64,000 nt of DNA from Branchiostoma floridae. Lineage: Eukaryota; Chordata; Leptocardii; Amphioxiformes; Branchiostomatidae. A model generated the notes under the pieces. It had not been told where the DNA came from. It searched no databases and saw nothing but the letters and a program-made list of their open reading frames with translations. A program made the position numbers and the translations under genes. Shown in pieces: positions 22,911 through 33,500 of the stretch. Position 1 is the stretch's first letter, and each line of letters begins with the position of its first letter. The DNA lies in contig NC_049984.1 in the NCBI RefSeq assembly GCF_000003815.2, positions 1,427,321 to 1,491,320 on the forward strand, in the 5' to 3' direction.

Positions 22911-23158
22911 GCCCCCTTTCCATTAGACGACTATTGCGCTGCGCTCTGACTGCAATCTACATATTATTAAGATATGTGTGATCTTCACCTAATGAATCGT
23001 ACTAGATACACGATGTCAAAGCGTAACCGAGAAGACAAGACAACGCACAAAGTGTAAAAAAAAAGGTTCATTTCTTTTCTATACTATTCGTTGAGATATC
23101 TGTCAAATTTTAGGTCGCAGCGAGAACGCAGAGAGAGCTCCGTCCTAGGGAAATAGGA
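22911..23158. mobile_element. MITE family A, copy 3
   Basis: The left end GCCCCCTTTCCATTAGACG and a right end containing TAGGTCGCAGCGAGAACGCA show the family's terminal repeats. The interior includes AGATATGTGTGATCTTCAC and an oligo-A run. It lies upstream of the 113-nt exon within the presumed intron. No copy is seen at the mirrored right-arm position. Confidence 0.7.
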
Positions 23159-23159
23159 G

Positions 23160-24545
23160 TATAACGATTTTCAATGAGACCATGGAATGCAGTCATGGTA
23201 ACGCTTTCACATTGGCCTATGTGGAGAAGTTTATAGTTTGAGTGTTAACATGTATTTGCATAAAGTGGCGACTCAAACGTTTTGATAACATCACACTGTT
23301 AGCAGCAACAAATTATCTCAAGTCAGATATTAGGAGGGAAGATTGTTAAGATTTGCAGATACATTTTAAGTCTCATTTGCTCATCAACTCTTAAGCAAAG
23401 TAAGATGCTGCCCAAAGGCAGTAGTACATGAAGACGTACAGAAACCCATTTGCCGAATATAGAAAATACTAAACAACCGGGAAAACGTGTATTGCCTTCT
23501 AAGGCACCAGGAAGATTATTCGAAAAAGGAAGGGCAAGTTTATCCGTAAAAGAACGCATACGGCTACCGCTTCAATCATGGCCGAGAGGACCTTTAGCGG
23601 TGATTTACTCCGGACCACGCCCTACGATGAGTCACACTGGCCCGATTAAAGCACGCCCAGTCGTCACCTTATGGGGATACTACTGGATAATGATATATCA
23701 CGGGGATTGTGGTACGTAACCACTCTAGCCTCAACTACAGGATTGACTTTAGTTGGAGCGATGACTCATTAGGAAACACATTTTGCCCCATCCATGCATA
23801 CATGAGCCCGTATGGCATACGTACGTATGGAATAGAATGTGTAATTCTACCATGGTCCTGCTTTTTCTTGTAGTAACTTTATCCTAGAGAATAGACAGGT
23901 ATATGCGACAATTCGGAAAATATTAACAACACAGTCTGCNNNNNNNNNNNNNNNNNNNNNNNNNNNNNNNNNNNNNNNNNNNNNNNNNNNNNNNNNNNNN
24001 NNNNNNNNNNNNNNNNNNNNNNNNNNNNNNNNNNNNNNNATATGCTGGGATGTTCGCAGACCAGCGCTTCCCGTCTACAACCCAATCAGCGCATTTGTAT
24101 ATAATCAACGATAACCTACGAAACGGAAGATTGTACACATTCTTCTGCTTAAACAAATACATCTGGTCAGCAATGATAGAAATATTTACATTAACCAGCT
24201 ACATCCCAATGCACCTTTATAAATAACGACTTAACCATCAGACCATTTACCTTAACTAGGTCCCATTAAGGTTGTGAAATATGTAATGGCCCAATCCATA
24301 CAAGTGTGACGTACAGATAAAAGAGATACTACATAAATTTCATAAGGAGATCTATTTTATAAGGATAAATGGCTAACGCTTACAAATTAGATGTGCACAC
24401 AATTGATGAATGGCTTTAGTAATGGTATCTGGATACCTTCGTATAAAATCCATTGCATATTAAAAAACCTTACGATTATTGATTGAATGGAAAGCTTTGC
24501 TCAATAAGCGGATTATTCAAAACACTGCATCTTTTAAAAAAAAGT
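23160..24545. other. No gene recognised (contains gap)
   Basis: Presumed intron of the left paralogue. I see no second exon candidate with a conserved partner in the other arm. Confidence 0.35.
23940..24039. other. Assembly gap (100 N)
   Basis: Exactly 100 N, of unknown true length. Confidence 0.99.
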
Positions 24546-24569
24546 TGTTAACTTTTTCTTTCAGAAGCT

Positions 24570-24730
24570 GTGATTGTAAACCCTCCGTAGCAGTGAATGG
24601 GCGGATACTGCGGCAGGGCGGTTGATAAACAACCCCAGGTCCTCCCAATAAACCCACCAACACGATTATCCAGCACAGCCGCACCAAGACCGTTACAGGT
24701 GCGGCTAACTGTCAGGGACCGTATATCAGT
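24570..24730. other. Conserved flank of the 54-bp minisatellite, left arm
   Basis: About 150 bp match 58135-58285 inverted at high identity, including ATAATCGTGTTGGTGGGTTT on the gene strand. A frame containing LDNRVGGFIGRTW is open in both arms, but most differences are replacement changes and the right copy ends early. I treat it as conserved flank rather than an exon. Confidence 0.5.
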
Positions 24731-24786
24731 GCTCCAAACGGAACTCTTGTATCTGTATCTGTATAGCCGGTATATACGAGGTGTGC

Positions 24787-25570
24787 AGGAAGGTACCGTA
24801 AAGGGACCTGCTGGAGCCACAGCTTGACCAATAGCAGTGCTGAAAGGTGCCGTAAAGGGACCTGATGGAGCCACAGCTTGACCAATAGCAGTGCTGAAAG
24901 GTACCGTAAAGGGACCTGTTGGAGGCGCAGTTTGACCAATAGCAGTGCTGAAAGGTGCCGTAAAGGAACCTGCTGAGCCACAGCTTGCCCAATAGCAATG
25001 GTGAAAAGGTACCCGTAAAGGGACCTGTTGGAGGCGCAGTTTGACCAATAGCAGTGCTGGAAGGTGCCGTAAAGGGACCTGTTGGAGGCGAAGTTTGACC
25101 AATAGCAGTGCTGAAAGGTGCCGTAAAGGGACTTGATGGAGTCACAGCTTGACCAATAGCAGTGCTGAAAGGTACCGTAAAGGGAGATGCTGGAGCCATA
25201 GCTTGGCCAATAACAGTGCTGGAAGGTGCCGTAAAGGGACCTGATGGAGCCACAGCTTGACCAATAGCAGTGCTGAAAGGTGCCGTAAAGGGAGCTGCTG
25301 GAGCCATAGCTTGGCCAATAGCAGTGCTGGAAGGTACCGTAAAGGGACCTGCTGGAGTTACAGCTTGACCAATAGCAGTGCTGGAATGTGCCGTAAAGGA
25401 ACCTGCAGGAGTCACAGCTTGACCAATAGCAGTGCTGGAAGGTGACGTAAATGGACCTGATGGAGGCGCAGTTTGACCAATAGCAATGCTGGAAGGGGCC
25501 GTAAAGGGACCTGCTGGAGCCACAGCTTGACCAATAGCAGTGCTGGAAGGTGCCGTAAAGGGACCTGCAG
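24787..25570. repeat. 54-bp minisatellite, left arm
   Basis: About 14 units on the gene (minus) strand read GGTCCCTTTACGGCACCTTC, CAGCACTGCTATTGGTCAAG and CTGTGGCTCCAGCA. It matches the larger array at 56724-58080 in inverted orientation. The unit is a multiple of three, so long frames arise on both strands. Small indels shift the frame within the array, so I do not call it coding. Each unit contains an ATTGG (CCAAT) pentamer and an AG/GT junction. Confidence 0.96.
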
Positions 25571-25571
25571 G

Positions 25572-25765
25572 AGCGCCGTAAACCCGGCGATGTTCCGGCC
25601 GAGTGGTCAGGACCAGGGATTCATTACCGCCCGCCACGGTTCACTGGTTTTACTCAGCGGCCGTTTAAAGACTGGTTTATCAGATATCCCCGCTGATGCC
25701 CGCTCGATTAGTCACGGCTGCCGCTGCTGCTGCCAGAGTGTAGGCATTCCGCCGTACCCGTATGT
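25572..25765. other. High-identity island next to the 54-bp array, left arm
   Basis: Roughly 170 bp are about 96% identical by eye to 56540-56722 inverted, including CGAGCGGGCATCAGCGGGGA and ACCACTCGGCCGGAACATCG on the gene strand. No frame stays open across it in both arms. The identity is much higher than in neighbouring sequence. Confidence 0.7.
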
Positions 25766-26559
25766 CAATGGCAGGTTCCGATAAATAGTTTAAGGTTTGT
25801 TGAATACTTCCCACATCGCGCTCATCTCCGTTTCAGTAACCCAGGGCCACACAACGTTTGTGTAATCACTACAGCAGGCGGCACACTTCAGAGCAAGGGT
25901 ATAAAACCAAGTACTTTAGCCAGCTATAGTAGTAAGAAAATATTTGATTGATGCATTTTCATGTTTTACCAGTAGTTTTACGTTGTCAATGACCTCAGTG
26001 AGGTCATGTCGATACAATTAGGGTCTTCATCTATTCATCACAACAATTAGTATCAGTAAAATGGTTCCAAATGGCATTTGGGATTACTCGCTCATATTGA
26101 TCTGTGAAACGTATGCATAAGTTTAATTGCTCTTGGGGATAAAATCATTTATTCCTGTAAGTACATGCCCATGAGAAAGCTCTGAGATTGATTGAGGAGT
26201 ATTACGTTATTTATAGCGGCGTAGGATGATGATGTAAACCACTTTAGAACTCCAGACGTGATGTAGAGATGTGCACTGTGCAGCAAGACACTGTTTAAGC
26301 ACAACTATAATCGTCTGATAGATATACCACTCTATAGAACAGGAATGCACACATGGCAGACATGTTAAGTTAGGAGTATCACAGCTCTTAATCAGAAAGT
26401 TGCAGTATGGATTAAGGCTTGAACATGTATGCACCTTTGTGGGGCAAGTGCCTTGGGGTTTAAAAGTGTTCGACTTAATTGGCTTGCATACGTTGCATGA
26501 TTCTCCATAGAAAATCTGTGTTTTGCTAAAACGTGGGTGGTGTTCTGTTTAGGTCTTTA

Positions 26560-26790
26560 TACTCCCTTGCCACTAGGACGGCGCTCTCGCCGCGCTCTCT
26601 CTGCGACCTAAAATTTGACAGATCGTTTAACGAATTGTATAGAAAGGAAACACTATGTGTTTTTTGTTGTCCTCTCTGTCACACTTTAGCATGTTGTATG
26701 ATATACCGAGTAAGAAATCAAAGGTAACACATATCCTATTCAGGTCGCAGTGAGAGCGCATCGCGATCGCCGTCTAGTGGAAAGGGGACA
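26560..26790. mobile_element. MITE family A, copy 4, with TTA target duplication
   Basis: The terminal repeats TACTCCCTTGCCACTAGGAC and, from the other end, TGTCCCCTTTCCACTAGACG bound a 231-bp element. It is flanked by TTA at 26557-26559 and 26791-26793. The mirrored right-arm site near 55844 has a single TTA and no element, which gives an empty site. A 3-bp TWA duplication is typical of PIF/Harbinger elements, which suggests but does not prove that affiliation. Confidence 0.8.
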
Positions 26791-27059
26791 TTAGAAAGTA
26801 TGCGGCCTTTAGAATGTAGTATACCTTTTTTATGTGTATCATCCCAATGAGTACCGGATGCTGAGTAACGGTCTTATGTTAATTGGTTAGGTTACAAACG
26901 TCAAAAAAGAAATCTGCATGGCATCGGCATAGACGTAGGAGTCTAACCAAACCTCCGTTGGGACTAAGAATACATTGAAGGAGGATCAATTTAATTTGCA
27001 AGGCACACTTTAAGTGTCTTGTTTAAGTTATGAGGCAACAAACCGGGGTTAGCTGTAAT

Positions 27060-27335
27060 ATCTGCGAGGCCCCGTGACTGCGTGAGGCATTTACACAGGG
27101 GGCCTGAAGTTACCCGAGTGTCTTCAATATGTTGCGCAAACGTCTTTAGAGATGATTGGATGGGACCTTAGGGTATGACTACTTTGGGGTGATGTAAAAG
27201 GCTAATCCAACATCCGTGAGGAGGAATGCTGGAGCTGAAACACGTCAGGAACGTGCGTCAGCGACATCCGTCTGGGCGGTCAGGTCGGTCAGCGGGGAAA
27301 CTTAATGGGGGCCGTGTTTTATCGGCTCAGCTGTT
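27060..27335. other. High-identity island, left arm
   Basis: About 250 bp match 55270-55530 inverted at about 90% by eye, including CGATAAAACACGGCC, GACCGCCCAGACGGATGTC and CACGGATGTTGGATTAGCC on the gene strand. A short frame (MSLTHVPDV) is shared but lacks splice support on both sides. It could be a cis-regulatory element or a gene-conversion tract. Confidence 0.55.
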
Positions 27336-28002
27336 CCGGCATTGGGACGGTGTTTGGGCATCGTACCAGCTTTACTCAGATTACACTATAATAACTCTTT
27401 AGAACTTACGTTACGTGGCGATGAAAAACCAAGTGGATACACGTCAGAGAAACTACTTGTATCTGTATCTATATGCGACCGCCTTTTGGCGTAACACACC
27501 GGCTTCGCAGGCACTCGGCGAGGCATCAGCAGCTGGTTATATCACACTGAGTGACTTGTCACACCTACCTTTTGCTTATCTGACTGCAAAATTTGTTTTG
27601 AAGCTATGCGCTTATTGTTCTTGGCACATCAATCCTTGGTTAAAAACTTTGGAACTTGAAGGCATAGCTATTTCTTGCTCTTGAACTGGTTTAAGATACT
27701 CAGTAGTTGGTACATCTACCAGTTTATTTGTCATTCTGTACATCATGCATTTTTTGCAGTCACAGAAGCGCAGTAATACAGTTTAAGTAGCTTAAGAGCT
27801 CTTCTTCGGCTCTTGTCGTCTCGCGAGACGGTCGACAGCTGATGCACCTGATGTACAAAATGATGAATACGGTAGAAACTTCTAATGTCAATACGATTCA
27901 TAGACACCGTGTGAGGCGTAACATTGCGATGCAGGTCAACAGGAGCGAATAGCATGCGGTCACGGTCAACGCGAAAGAGGAAATTGGAGACGCTAACAGA
28001 AT

Positions 28003-30195
28003 GTGAAAGTCTGTAATAAAAACGCCAATTCTACTCCAAAAGCTTTAGAAGAAATTCCGCCTGATTCATGGGTAACTCACTTCAAAGCATTACATGAAAA
28101 ACGTAGGCTTGAGAGGCAAAATTTTGACACTGAATTTGAAATGAAAATTAAAGACAATCTAAAGGCACTGGAGGAACTCATGATCAACACAGAGCAAGGG
28201 CCTCTTGATTGCCAAATCACGGAGGCTGAAATAAGTAGTGCAATAACGGCTCTCAAAAACAAAAAGGCGAGCGGCGAAGACATGATAATTAACGAAATGC
28301 TGAAAGCGGGACACAGCTTACTTTTAAAGCCTCTTGTTGCATTATTCAATCGCACCTTTTTTAGTGGAAAATTCCCCCAAACCTGGTCAAAAAGCTACAT
28401 AGTGCCCATATTCAAATCAGGGAGAAAAGACGACACTAACAACTACCGCGGGATTTCCATTTCTAGCTGTCTCGGGAAACTGTTTACCTCTGTACTAAAC
28501 AAAAGGCTCTCCTCTTTTCTCGAGGAAAACAAAATTCTTAAACCAAATCAAGCAGGGTTTCGGAAGAATTACAGAACGTCAGATAACATATTTGTTCTGA
28601 AAACGTTGATTTCCAAATATACACAGTCAAGAAATCAACTATTTGCTTGCTTTGTGGATCTATCCAAGGCATTTGATTCAATTTGGCACGAGGGCCTATT
28701 ATTCAAACTCATATCAAAAGGCATTTCCGGTAGATTTTTTGATATGCTAAAAAGTTTATATAGTCAATCCGCAGCGAGTGTGAAAACAAATATAGGTTTA
28801 AGTGAAAATTTCCCTGTCAAAATAGGAGTGCGGCAAGGTTGTGTTCTAAGTCCCTCACTATTTAACCTATATATCAGTGACTTAGCAGACGAACTGAATA
28901 CAGGAGATTTTGATGCGCCCTTGCTAAATACATCTGAAGTATCAAGTTTATTTTATGCCGACGACCTTGTCCTACTATCAACTAGCCAAAATGGTCTTCA
29001 AAATGCAATTGATAAACTAGGTCTCTATTGCAACAAATGGAAATTATCAGTTAACATAAATAAGACAAAAATAATCGTATTTAACAAAAAGGGTCATATG
29101 TTCTCAAATCTCAAATTTCATATACTCAACGAAGACATAGAGATAGTTTCTTCATATTGCTATTTAGGAGTGGTGCTTACAATAGGTTGCAACTTCACAA
29201 CAGCATTAAAAACACTACAAAAGAAGGCGCTAAGAGCTCTGTTCAGTATTAAAACAACACTAGGAGAAACCAATCCTTCAATTTCAGTATATTGTAAATT
29301 ATTTGATGCCTGCGTTGTCCCAATATTGACTTATGGTGCAGAGGTATGGGGCAAAATCGGATTAAATGATAAGTCACCCATTGAACAAGTTCATCTGAAG
29401 TTTTGCAAGTCGTTATTAGGCGTAAGAAAAAACTCAAGTAATCTTGCAACAAGGGCAGAACTAGGCAGGTATCCTCTGTGGATCGAAGTATATACTAGAT
29501 TGTATTCATACTACAAAAGATTAGTTAAAGAAGTGCCAAGAAATAGTCTACAATTTGAAGCTTTTCTTGTACAGCAGGACTTACACAGTCGCAACATACC
29601 ATGCTGGTTTTCCAATGTTAGTAAAATCCTGGAGGAGTCTGGTTTTGCCTATCTTTTGATTAACAGTGATCGCAACACATCTTTCGCTCAGTCCGAAGTA
29701 AACCAAAGACTGAAAGACAACTTTGTTCAAAATTTTTACTCCGAAATGAATTCTCCTGGCATGAAGGAAAACCAAGGTAATAAGTTAAGAACCTACAGAA
29801 AATTCAAGCTTACTTATGAAAGAGAAAAGTACCTAGAGATAACAAATTTTAGTTATCGCCGAGCCATGACTAAATTAAGGATCAGCGATCACCCACTGCA
29901 AATTGAAGCTGGCAGATACACCCGAACTCCTCCTGACGATAGAATATGCATGTTTTGTAATAAGAATGTCAGGTGTATAGAAAATGAAATGCACTTTGTA
30001 CTAGAGTGTTCTCTGTACAATGATATGCGTAATAGCCTTGTTAATGTTAAACGTGTTAAAGAGAAATATACAAACATAACAAAGGTAGACATGTTTAAAT
30101 ATCTGATGTCATCAACTAACTATGACATTTTGGAAGAACTGTGTAAGTTCGTTTACTCTTGTTTTAAGAGGAGGGACGAAGCTTGTAGAAAATAG
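28003..30195 (+). CDS. LINE reverse transcriptase, 5'-truncated, frame intact
   Basis: An uninterrupted frame of 730 codons encodes the reverse transcriptase and C-terminus of a non-LTR retrotransposon. These copy element RNA into DNA at a nicked genomic target. Visible in order are NKKASGEDMI (residues ~87-96), NYRGISISSCLGK, NQAGFRKNYRTSDN, FVDLSKAFDSIW with the first catalytic Asp, GVRQGCVLSPSLFNLYISDL, FYADDLVLLS (317-326) with the catalytic YADD, and the thumb region. The C-terminus carries a Cys-x2-Cys-x11-His-x4-Cys finger beginning CMFC. No endonuclease domain or ORF1 is present. The frame opens with GTG in host flank about four codons before the element starts, so no genuine start survives. 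It has no stops or frameshifts, so insertion is recent. The clade is not assigned. Confidence 0.95.
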   Translation: MKVCNKNANSTPKALEEIPPDSWVTHFKALHEKRRLERQNFDTEFEMKIKDNLKALEELMINTEQGPLDCQITEAEISSAITALKNKKASGEDMIINEMLKAGHSLLLKPLVALFNRTFFSGKFPQTWSKSYIVPIFKSGRKDDTNNYRGISISSCLGKLFTSVLNKRLSSFLEENKILKPNQAGFRKNYRTSDNIFVLKTLISKYTQSRNQLFACFVDLSKAFDSIWHEGLLFKLISKGISGRFFDMLKSLYSQSAASVKTNIGLSENFPVKIGVRQGCVLSPSLFNLYISDLADELNTGDFDAPLLNTSEVSSLFYADDLVLLSTSQNGLQNAIDKLGLYCNKWKLSVNINKTKIIVFNKKGHMFSNLKFHILNEDIEIVSSYCYLGVVLTIGCNFTTALKTLQKKALRALFSIKTTLGETNPSISVYCKLFDACVVPILTYGAEVWGKIGLNDKSPIEQVHLKFCKSLLGVRKNSSNLATRAELGRYPLWIEVYTRLYSYYKRLVKEVPRNSLQFEAFLVQQDLHSRNIPCWFSNVSKILEESGFAYLLINSDRNTSFAQSEVNQRLKDNFVQNFYSEMNSPGMKENQGNKLRTYRKFKLTYEREKYLEITNFSYRRAMTKLRISDHPLQIEAGRYTRTPPDDRICMFCNKNVRCIENEMHFVLECSLYNDMRNSLVNVKRVKEKYTNITKVDMFKYLMSSTNYDILEELCKFVYSCFKRRDEACRK

Positions 30196-30330
30196 TTATT
30201 ATTAGGATATATCATTGTTTATTTGTTGTCATTAACTTTATATCAAACTTAATGCATTTAGCCCCATTGGGGCATGAACATGCAATAAACATCATTGTCA
30301 TTGTCATTGTCATTGTCATTGTCATTGTCA
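28015..30330 (+). mobile_element. Non-LTR retrotransposon insertion with (TTGTCA)n tail
   Basis: The element joins left-arm host sequence near 28015 and ends in a (TTGTCA)n tail at 30294-30330. A short 3' UTR contains AATGCATTTAGCCCCATTGG and AATAAA. The right arm has uninterrupted host sequence at the mirrored site (about 54941), which defines an empty site and shows insertion after the inverted duplication. A short AATAA-like target repeat may flank it. A diverged relative of its 3' end lies at 43784. Confidence 0.9.
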
Positions 30331-30359
30331 ATAATAGCGTTCGTGTTCACACAATATAA

Positions 30360-30460
30360 TCCTCTACATAGGCGCTTGAAGGCTTGCTCATGCTTGTTTG
30401 GAGTAAAACGTTTTGGCATCGCCCGGATTGAATTGTGCAGGAGGCATATAATACCCAACT
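30360..30460. other. Arm homology resumes beyond the LINE
   Basis: GCTTGTTTGGAGTAAAACG and AGGAGGCAT match 54840-54930 inverted. The following 400 bp show no recognisable feature. Confidence 0.6.
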
Positions 30461-30899
30461 ACAGGATTTTAATACTTCTTGGAAAATTGTGAAGTAGCGG
30501 GGTAGTGATTTCCGGTTTGAAAAGAAATGAAGAAGTCGCCTTTACGGTTTAACAGTCAGCGGGATGTAAAGTAGCAACAACAACGATGCTATCGTACATT
30601 TCAAAAGCTCTGACACAATGGAAGGGCTCTTGCTAATGTATTAACCATGATATTCTACAGGCCTCGGGTGTCTTAAATGGCCTTAACATGCTTCTTCTAA
30701 CGAAGTTTATATTAAGCAGTTCGAACTTTCAATCCACTGGTTCAAAGGTAGTCGCTAACCATCGGAACACTGCTTATATCTACATTTTAAACGTTTTGTA
30801 CTTTCTCACTAACATACCTAGTGTGCTCGAAGATGATTTGCAATCGTTAGCCTAAAACCACGAACATGTTGAAATTCCATCCCTCTAGGTAAAGTTGAT

Positions 30900-31290
30900 A
30901 ACACCTTTTCCACTGACAGTGCGACTGTTCTTTCTTATCAACATGTGCACTTTCTAAAAAGCCTCGCGTGGCCCTGTGGTAGGGATAATTGCTTACTTAG
31001 TGTACCACGAAGCATTTACTCCAGGACGGTGTGTGTCCCCATTGAGACGCTGTTGGGTAGATAACGCTTTAATCGATACGTTAAAGGCCAAGCAAAAAGA
31101 TTCGTCAGTGTTTCCAAACCCCACAGCACCATGCAACAAGTCAGTGCTGCATGTACAAGTGAGTGACATCCCCAAAAGGCAAACTTACATCAGCAATTCG
31201 GCCAAAGGACGTAGAAAACCCAATGGTAGCGCCCTTTATGACGATTCCATCTGGAATATACTGAGTATGAAAACATTCTATTATGTTTGG
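30900..31290. other. Left-arm homology block
   Basis: It matches 54030-54370 inverted. Both copies contain a tRNA-like GCCTCGCG...GGCCCTG-GGTAGGG segment, then GACGGTGTGTGTCCCCATTG-like sequence and a frame with AKQKDSS. Frames are open on opposite strands relative to the gene and differ in length, so coding is not supported. Confidence 0.55.
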
Positions 31291-31789
31291 AGGCTAAACT
31301 AAAAACTATCTAATCAAACATTTATCATCGGCGGAATGAATGGGTCATATATATTCTGTCACTGTTTCGAGTATTCATCAATTGCTAATGCCCTGTCATA
31401 ATAATATTCAATTCCTGAAACAGAAAATTAAATTTAAAAAACTGCCTTGTTGTATTTGCATGTTTTACCAGTTCTGCGGTCAAGCTCTATCAACAACTAC
31501 ACAGGCAAAAATAGTTATATCTCCAGGTACCGTTATGTCAACCAAGGATTGATGTGTTCAAATATTTCTACTTTCCTAGAACAATTGTTAAGTGGAACTC
31601 GGTGCCACCATGTGCAACAGGAACATCCTCACCAGCTTTAAACAGCATGCAGTCAGATGTGACATGTCTTTCGATAACCAGCTGCTGCCGCGCCGCGTGC
31701 CTGTGAAGCTGATGTGTTACGCCGAAGGGCTGTTAATGTTATTCCGGCCATATAGATAACGATAGAGATACGAGTATCTATATTAGTCC

Positions 31790-32420
31790 ATATCAATAAG
31801 CTGCCCAACGGCGTGGCTCACCAACTTTTTTATGACAAAAGTAAACTGTAATTTCCGGTAGTGAGCTGACGGCCGTTAGAAGTGAGCTATACGGACTGAA
31901 CCATGCCCGAGGCCTTTCCGAGACAATTTCTTGGTCTATATGAGATGAATGGATCCATAGCCGAATCAGTTCTGGTGAAGATAGAGGTACTTGTATTAGT
32001 TAATATCAGTAAACTACCGAACTGCGTGGCTCACCAACTTTTTATGACAAAAGTAAACTGTAATTTCTGGCAGTGAGCTGACGGTCGTTAGAAGCGCCTT
32101 ACCCAGGCAATCCGCGGGTCTCTATGAGACGGAGGGGCCATAGCCGGATCAGTTCCGGCAGGACTCCGCTCTCTAATTGGTTTCTGCAGAGCTGTTCATG
32201 ACCGTGAGGCAGGATGGGCACTTCCAGTGCAGGCCGTTAACACCCCAGTAATGAAAGTCAACTCGCTGGGCACATCTACAATCTCAGCTATGACCGTTTG
32301 CGCTAAAAGGTTCAGGGTCATTGGGCCGTTATTTGGACGGAGAGTCGCAATCATGGGAGGTTTTGGAGCTCAATTGGATGTATAAATGGATGATTGCAGC
32401 ATGGAAATATCCAGGAAAGG
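31790..32420. repeat. Left-arm tandem block (2 units) plus high-identity segment
   Basis: Two units of about 180 bp (31800-31910 and 31985-32100) share GCGTGGCTCACCAACTTTTT and AAACTGTAATTTC. They are followed by about 300 bp (32100-32420) almost identical to 53000-53330 in the right arm, including GACCGTTTGCGCTAAAAGG. The right arm has three units. No frame is open across the block. Confidence 0.8.
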
Positions 32421-32519
32421 ATTTGAGGTGTGGGGTGATGTGAAGGTGGTACATCACGTCCACGTGATCCACGATGTCTACATGTGTGGTGCTCCAGTTA
32501 TTGGCAACGTGTCAACCTC

Positions 32520-32750
32520 TAATCTCCAAGCAGATCCTACGATGACATAAGATGGTACTAAACTGGCCAAGGAGTGTAGCTAGCCTAAGAGGTACCCATT
32601 TGCCAGGTAGAATCTTCCCCCAGTCGGCTAGAACAAAGGCTATTAAAATCCTAATCAAATTGTAGCGAAACACATTAGCTGAAGTCGGCTTCACTCCTCT
32701 GGCAGCTTTTGATACTATCTTATGCTACCGTAGGATCTGCTTGGAGATTA
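32520..32750. mobile_element. Palindromic MITE family B, copy with 9-bp target duplication
   Basis: Terminal inverted repeats TAATCTCCAAGCAGATCCTA (left) and the complement at the right end bound a 231-bp element without an open frame. Flanking GTCAACCTC is duplicated exactly at 32511-32519 and 32751-32759. A 9-bp duplication is characteristic of Mutator-like elements, so a MULE-derived MITE is the best guess. A second full member is at 44150. Confidence 0.9.
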
Positions 32751-32759
32751 GTCAACCTC

Positions 32760-33390
32760 TGCATGTTACATATGCTTCTGCACGCCACTCAAGCAAAATC
32801 TAAAACAACCTGTTCATCTCTCTGCCAGTACCCTTCTCACAGAACACATTCTATAGTAATTTTGCAGCTGAAGCATAAAATATTTGAATGGTCTTGTGGT
32901 GATTTTATTTATTTTGGGGTGGGGGGCGGGTTAAAACAGCCACAACGCACGCCCAAGACCCGCAAACCCGTTCAAATCTCTCCGATAAAATCCACATGTT
33001 TGTAAGTTGCAGTTGAAAAGGAGAACATGGAACCAAAATGAACAGTAGAAGGTCTCCAACATTAAGTCAGTTAATCGTAAGGCTAGATTCTTTCTACATA
33101 AACATGAGGGAAAAAACAGAAAAGAATACACCGTGTAAACCCTGAAGTTAACTTTTTTAGCCATTAGGGTCCAAACGTGGGAGCTAAAACACTTTTCATC
33201 GGATGACTTTACTAATCACGGTTCACCTACATCTTTATCAAATACCCGTTGATCAAAACTCAACATTTGTCAAGTTTTCAATTACTCTCCGTCCCAATGG
33301 TGAATTCTATCATGTGGTGCTCCATGTTCATTATCGGCTCTGTCGTCGGAATCAAGAAGGCCACTCGATTGTTTTTTTGTCCTGATGGGA
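32760..33390. other. No gene recognised
   Basis: Left-arm sequence without a clear partner block, exon or repeat. Confidence 0.35.
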
Positions 33391-33500
33391 AACGGTCCTG
33401 ATTGGTTAGGTGATGTATTTGCCATGGAGAAGATTTGTAGTTAGCCATAGAGAAAGATAGAGCCGTTTCGTTAGGAGTAACCCCCGGTGGTGTTCCAAGG
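33391..33500. other. Left-arm homology block
   Basis: ATTGGTTAGGTGATGTATTTGCC and its surroundings (quoted in part: GATTGGTTAGGTGATGTATT) match 51840-51970 inverted. A CCAAT pentamer is conserved. Identity is moderate. Confidence 0.6.

Noticed and set aside
25989-26007. TGACCT-CAGTG-AGGTCA everted repeat as a nuclear-receptor element
   Set aside because: The mirrored right-arm sequence does not keep it, although the surrounding bases align.
30960-31000. tRNA gene
   Set aside because: The A-box-like GGCCCTGTGGTAGGG has no anticodon arm or B box that would complete a cloverleaf.
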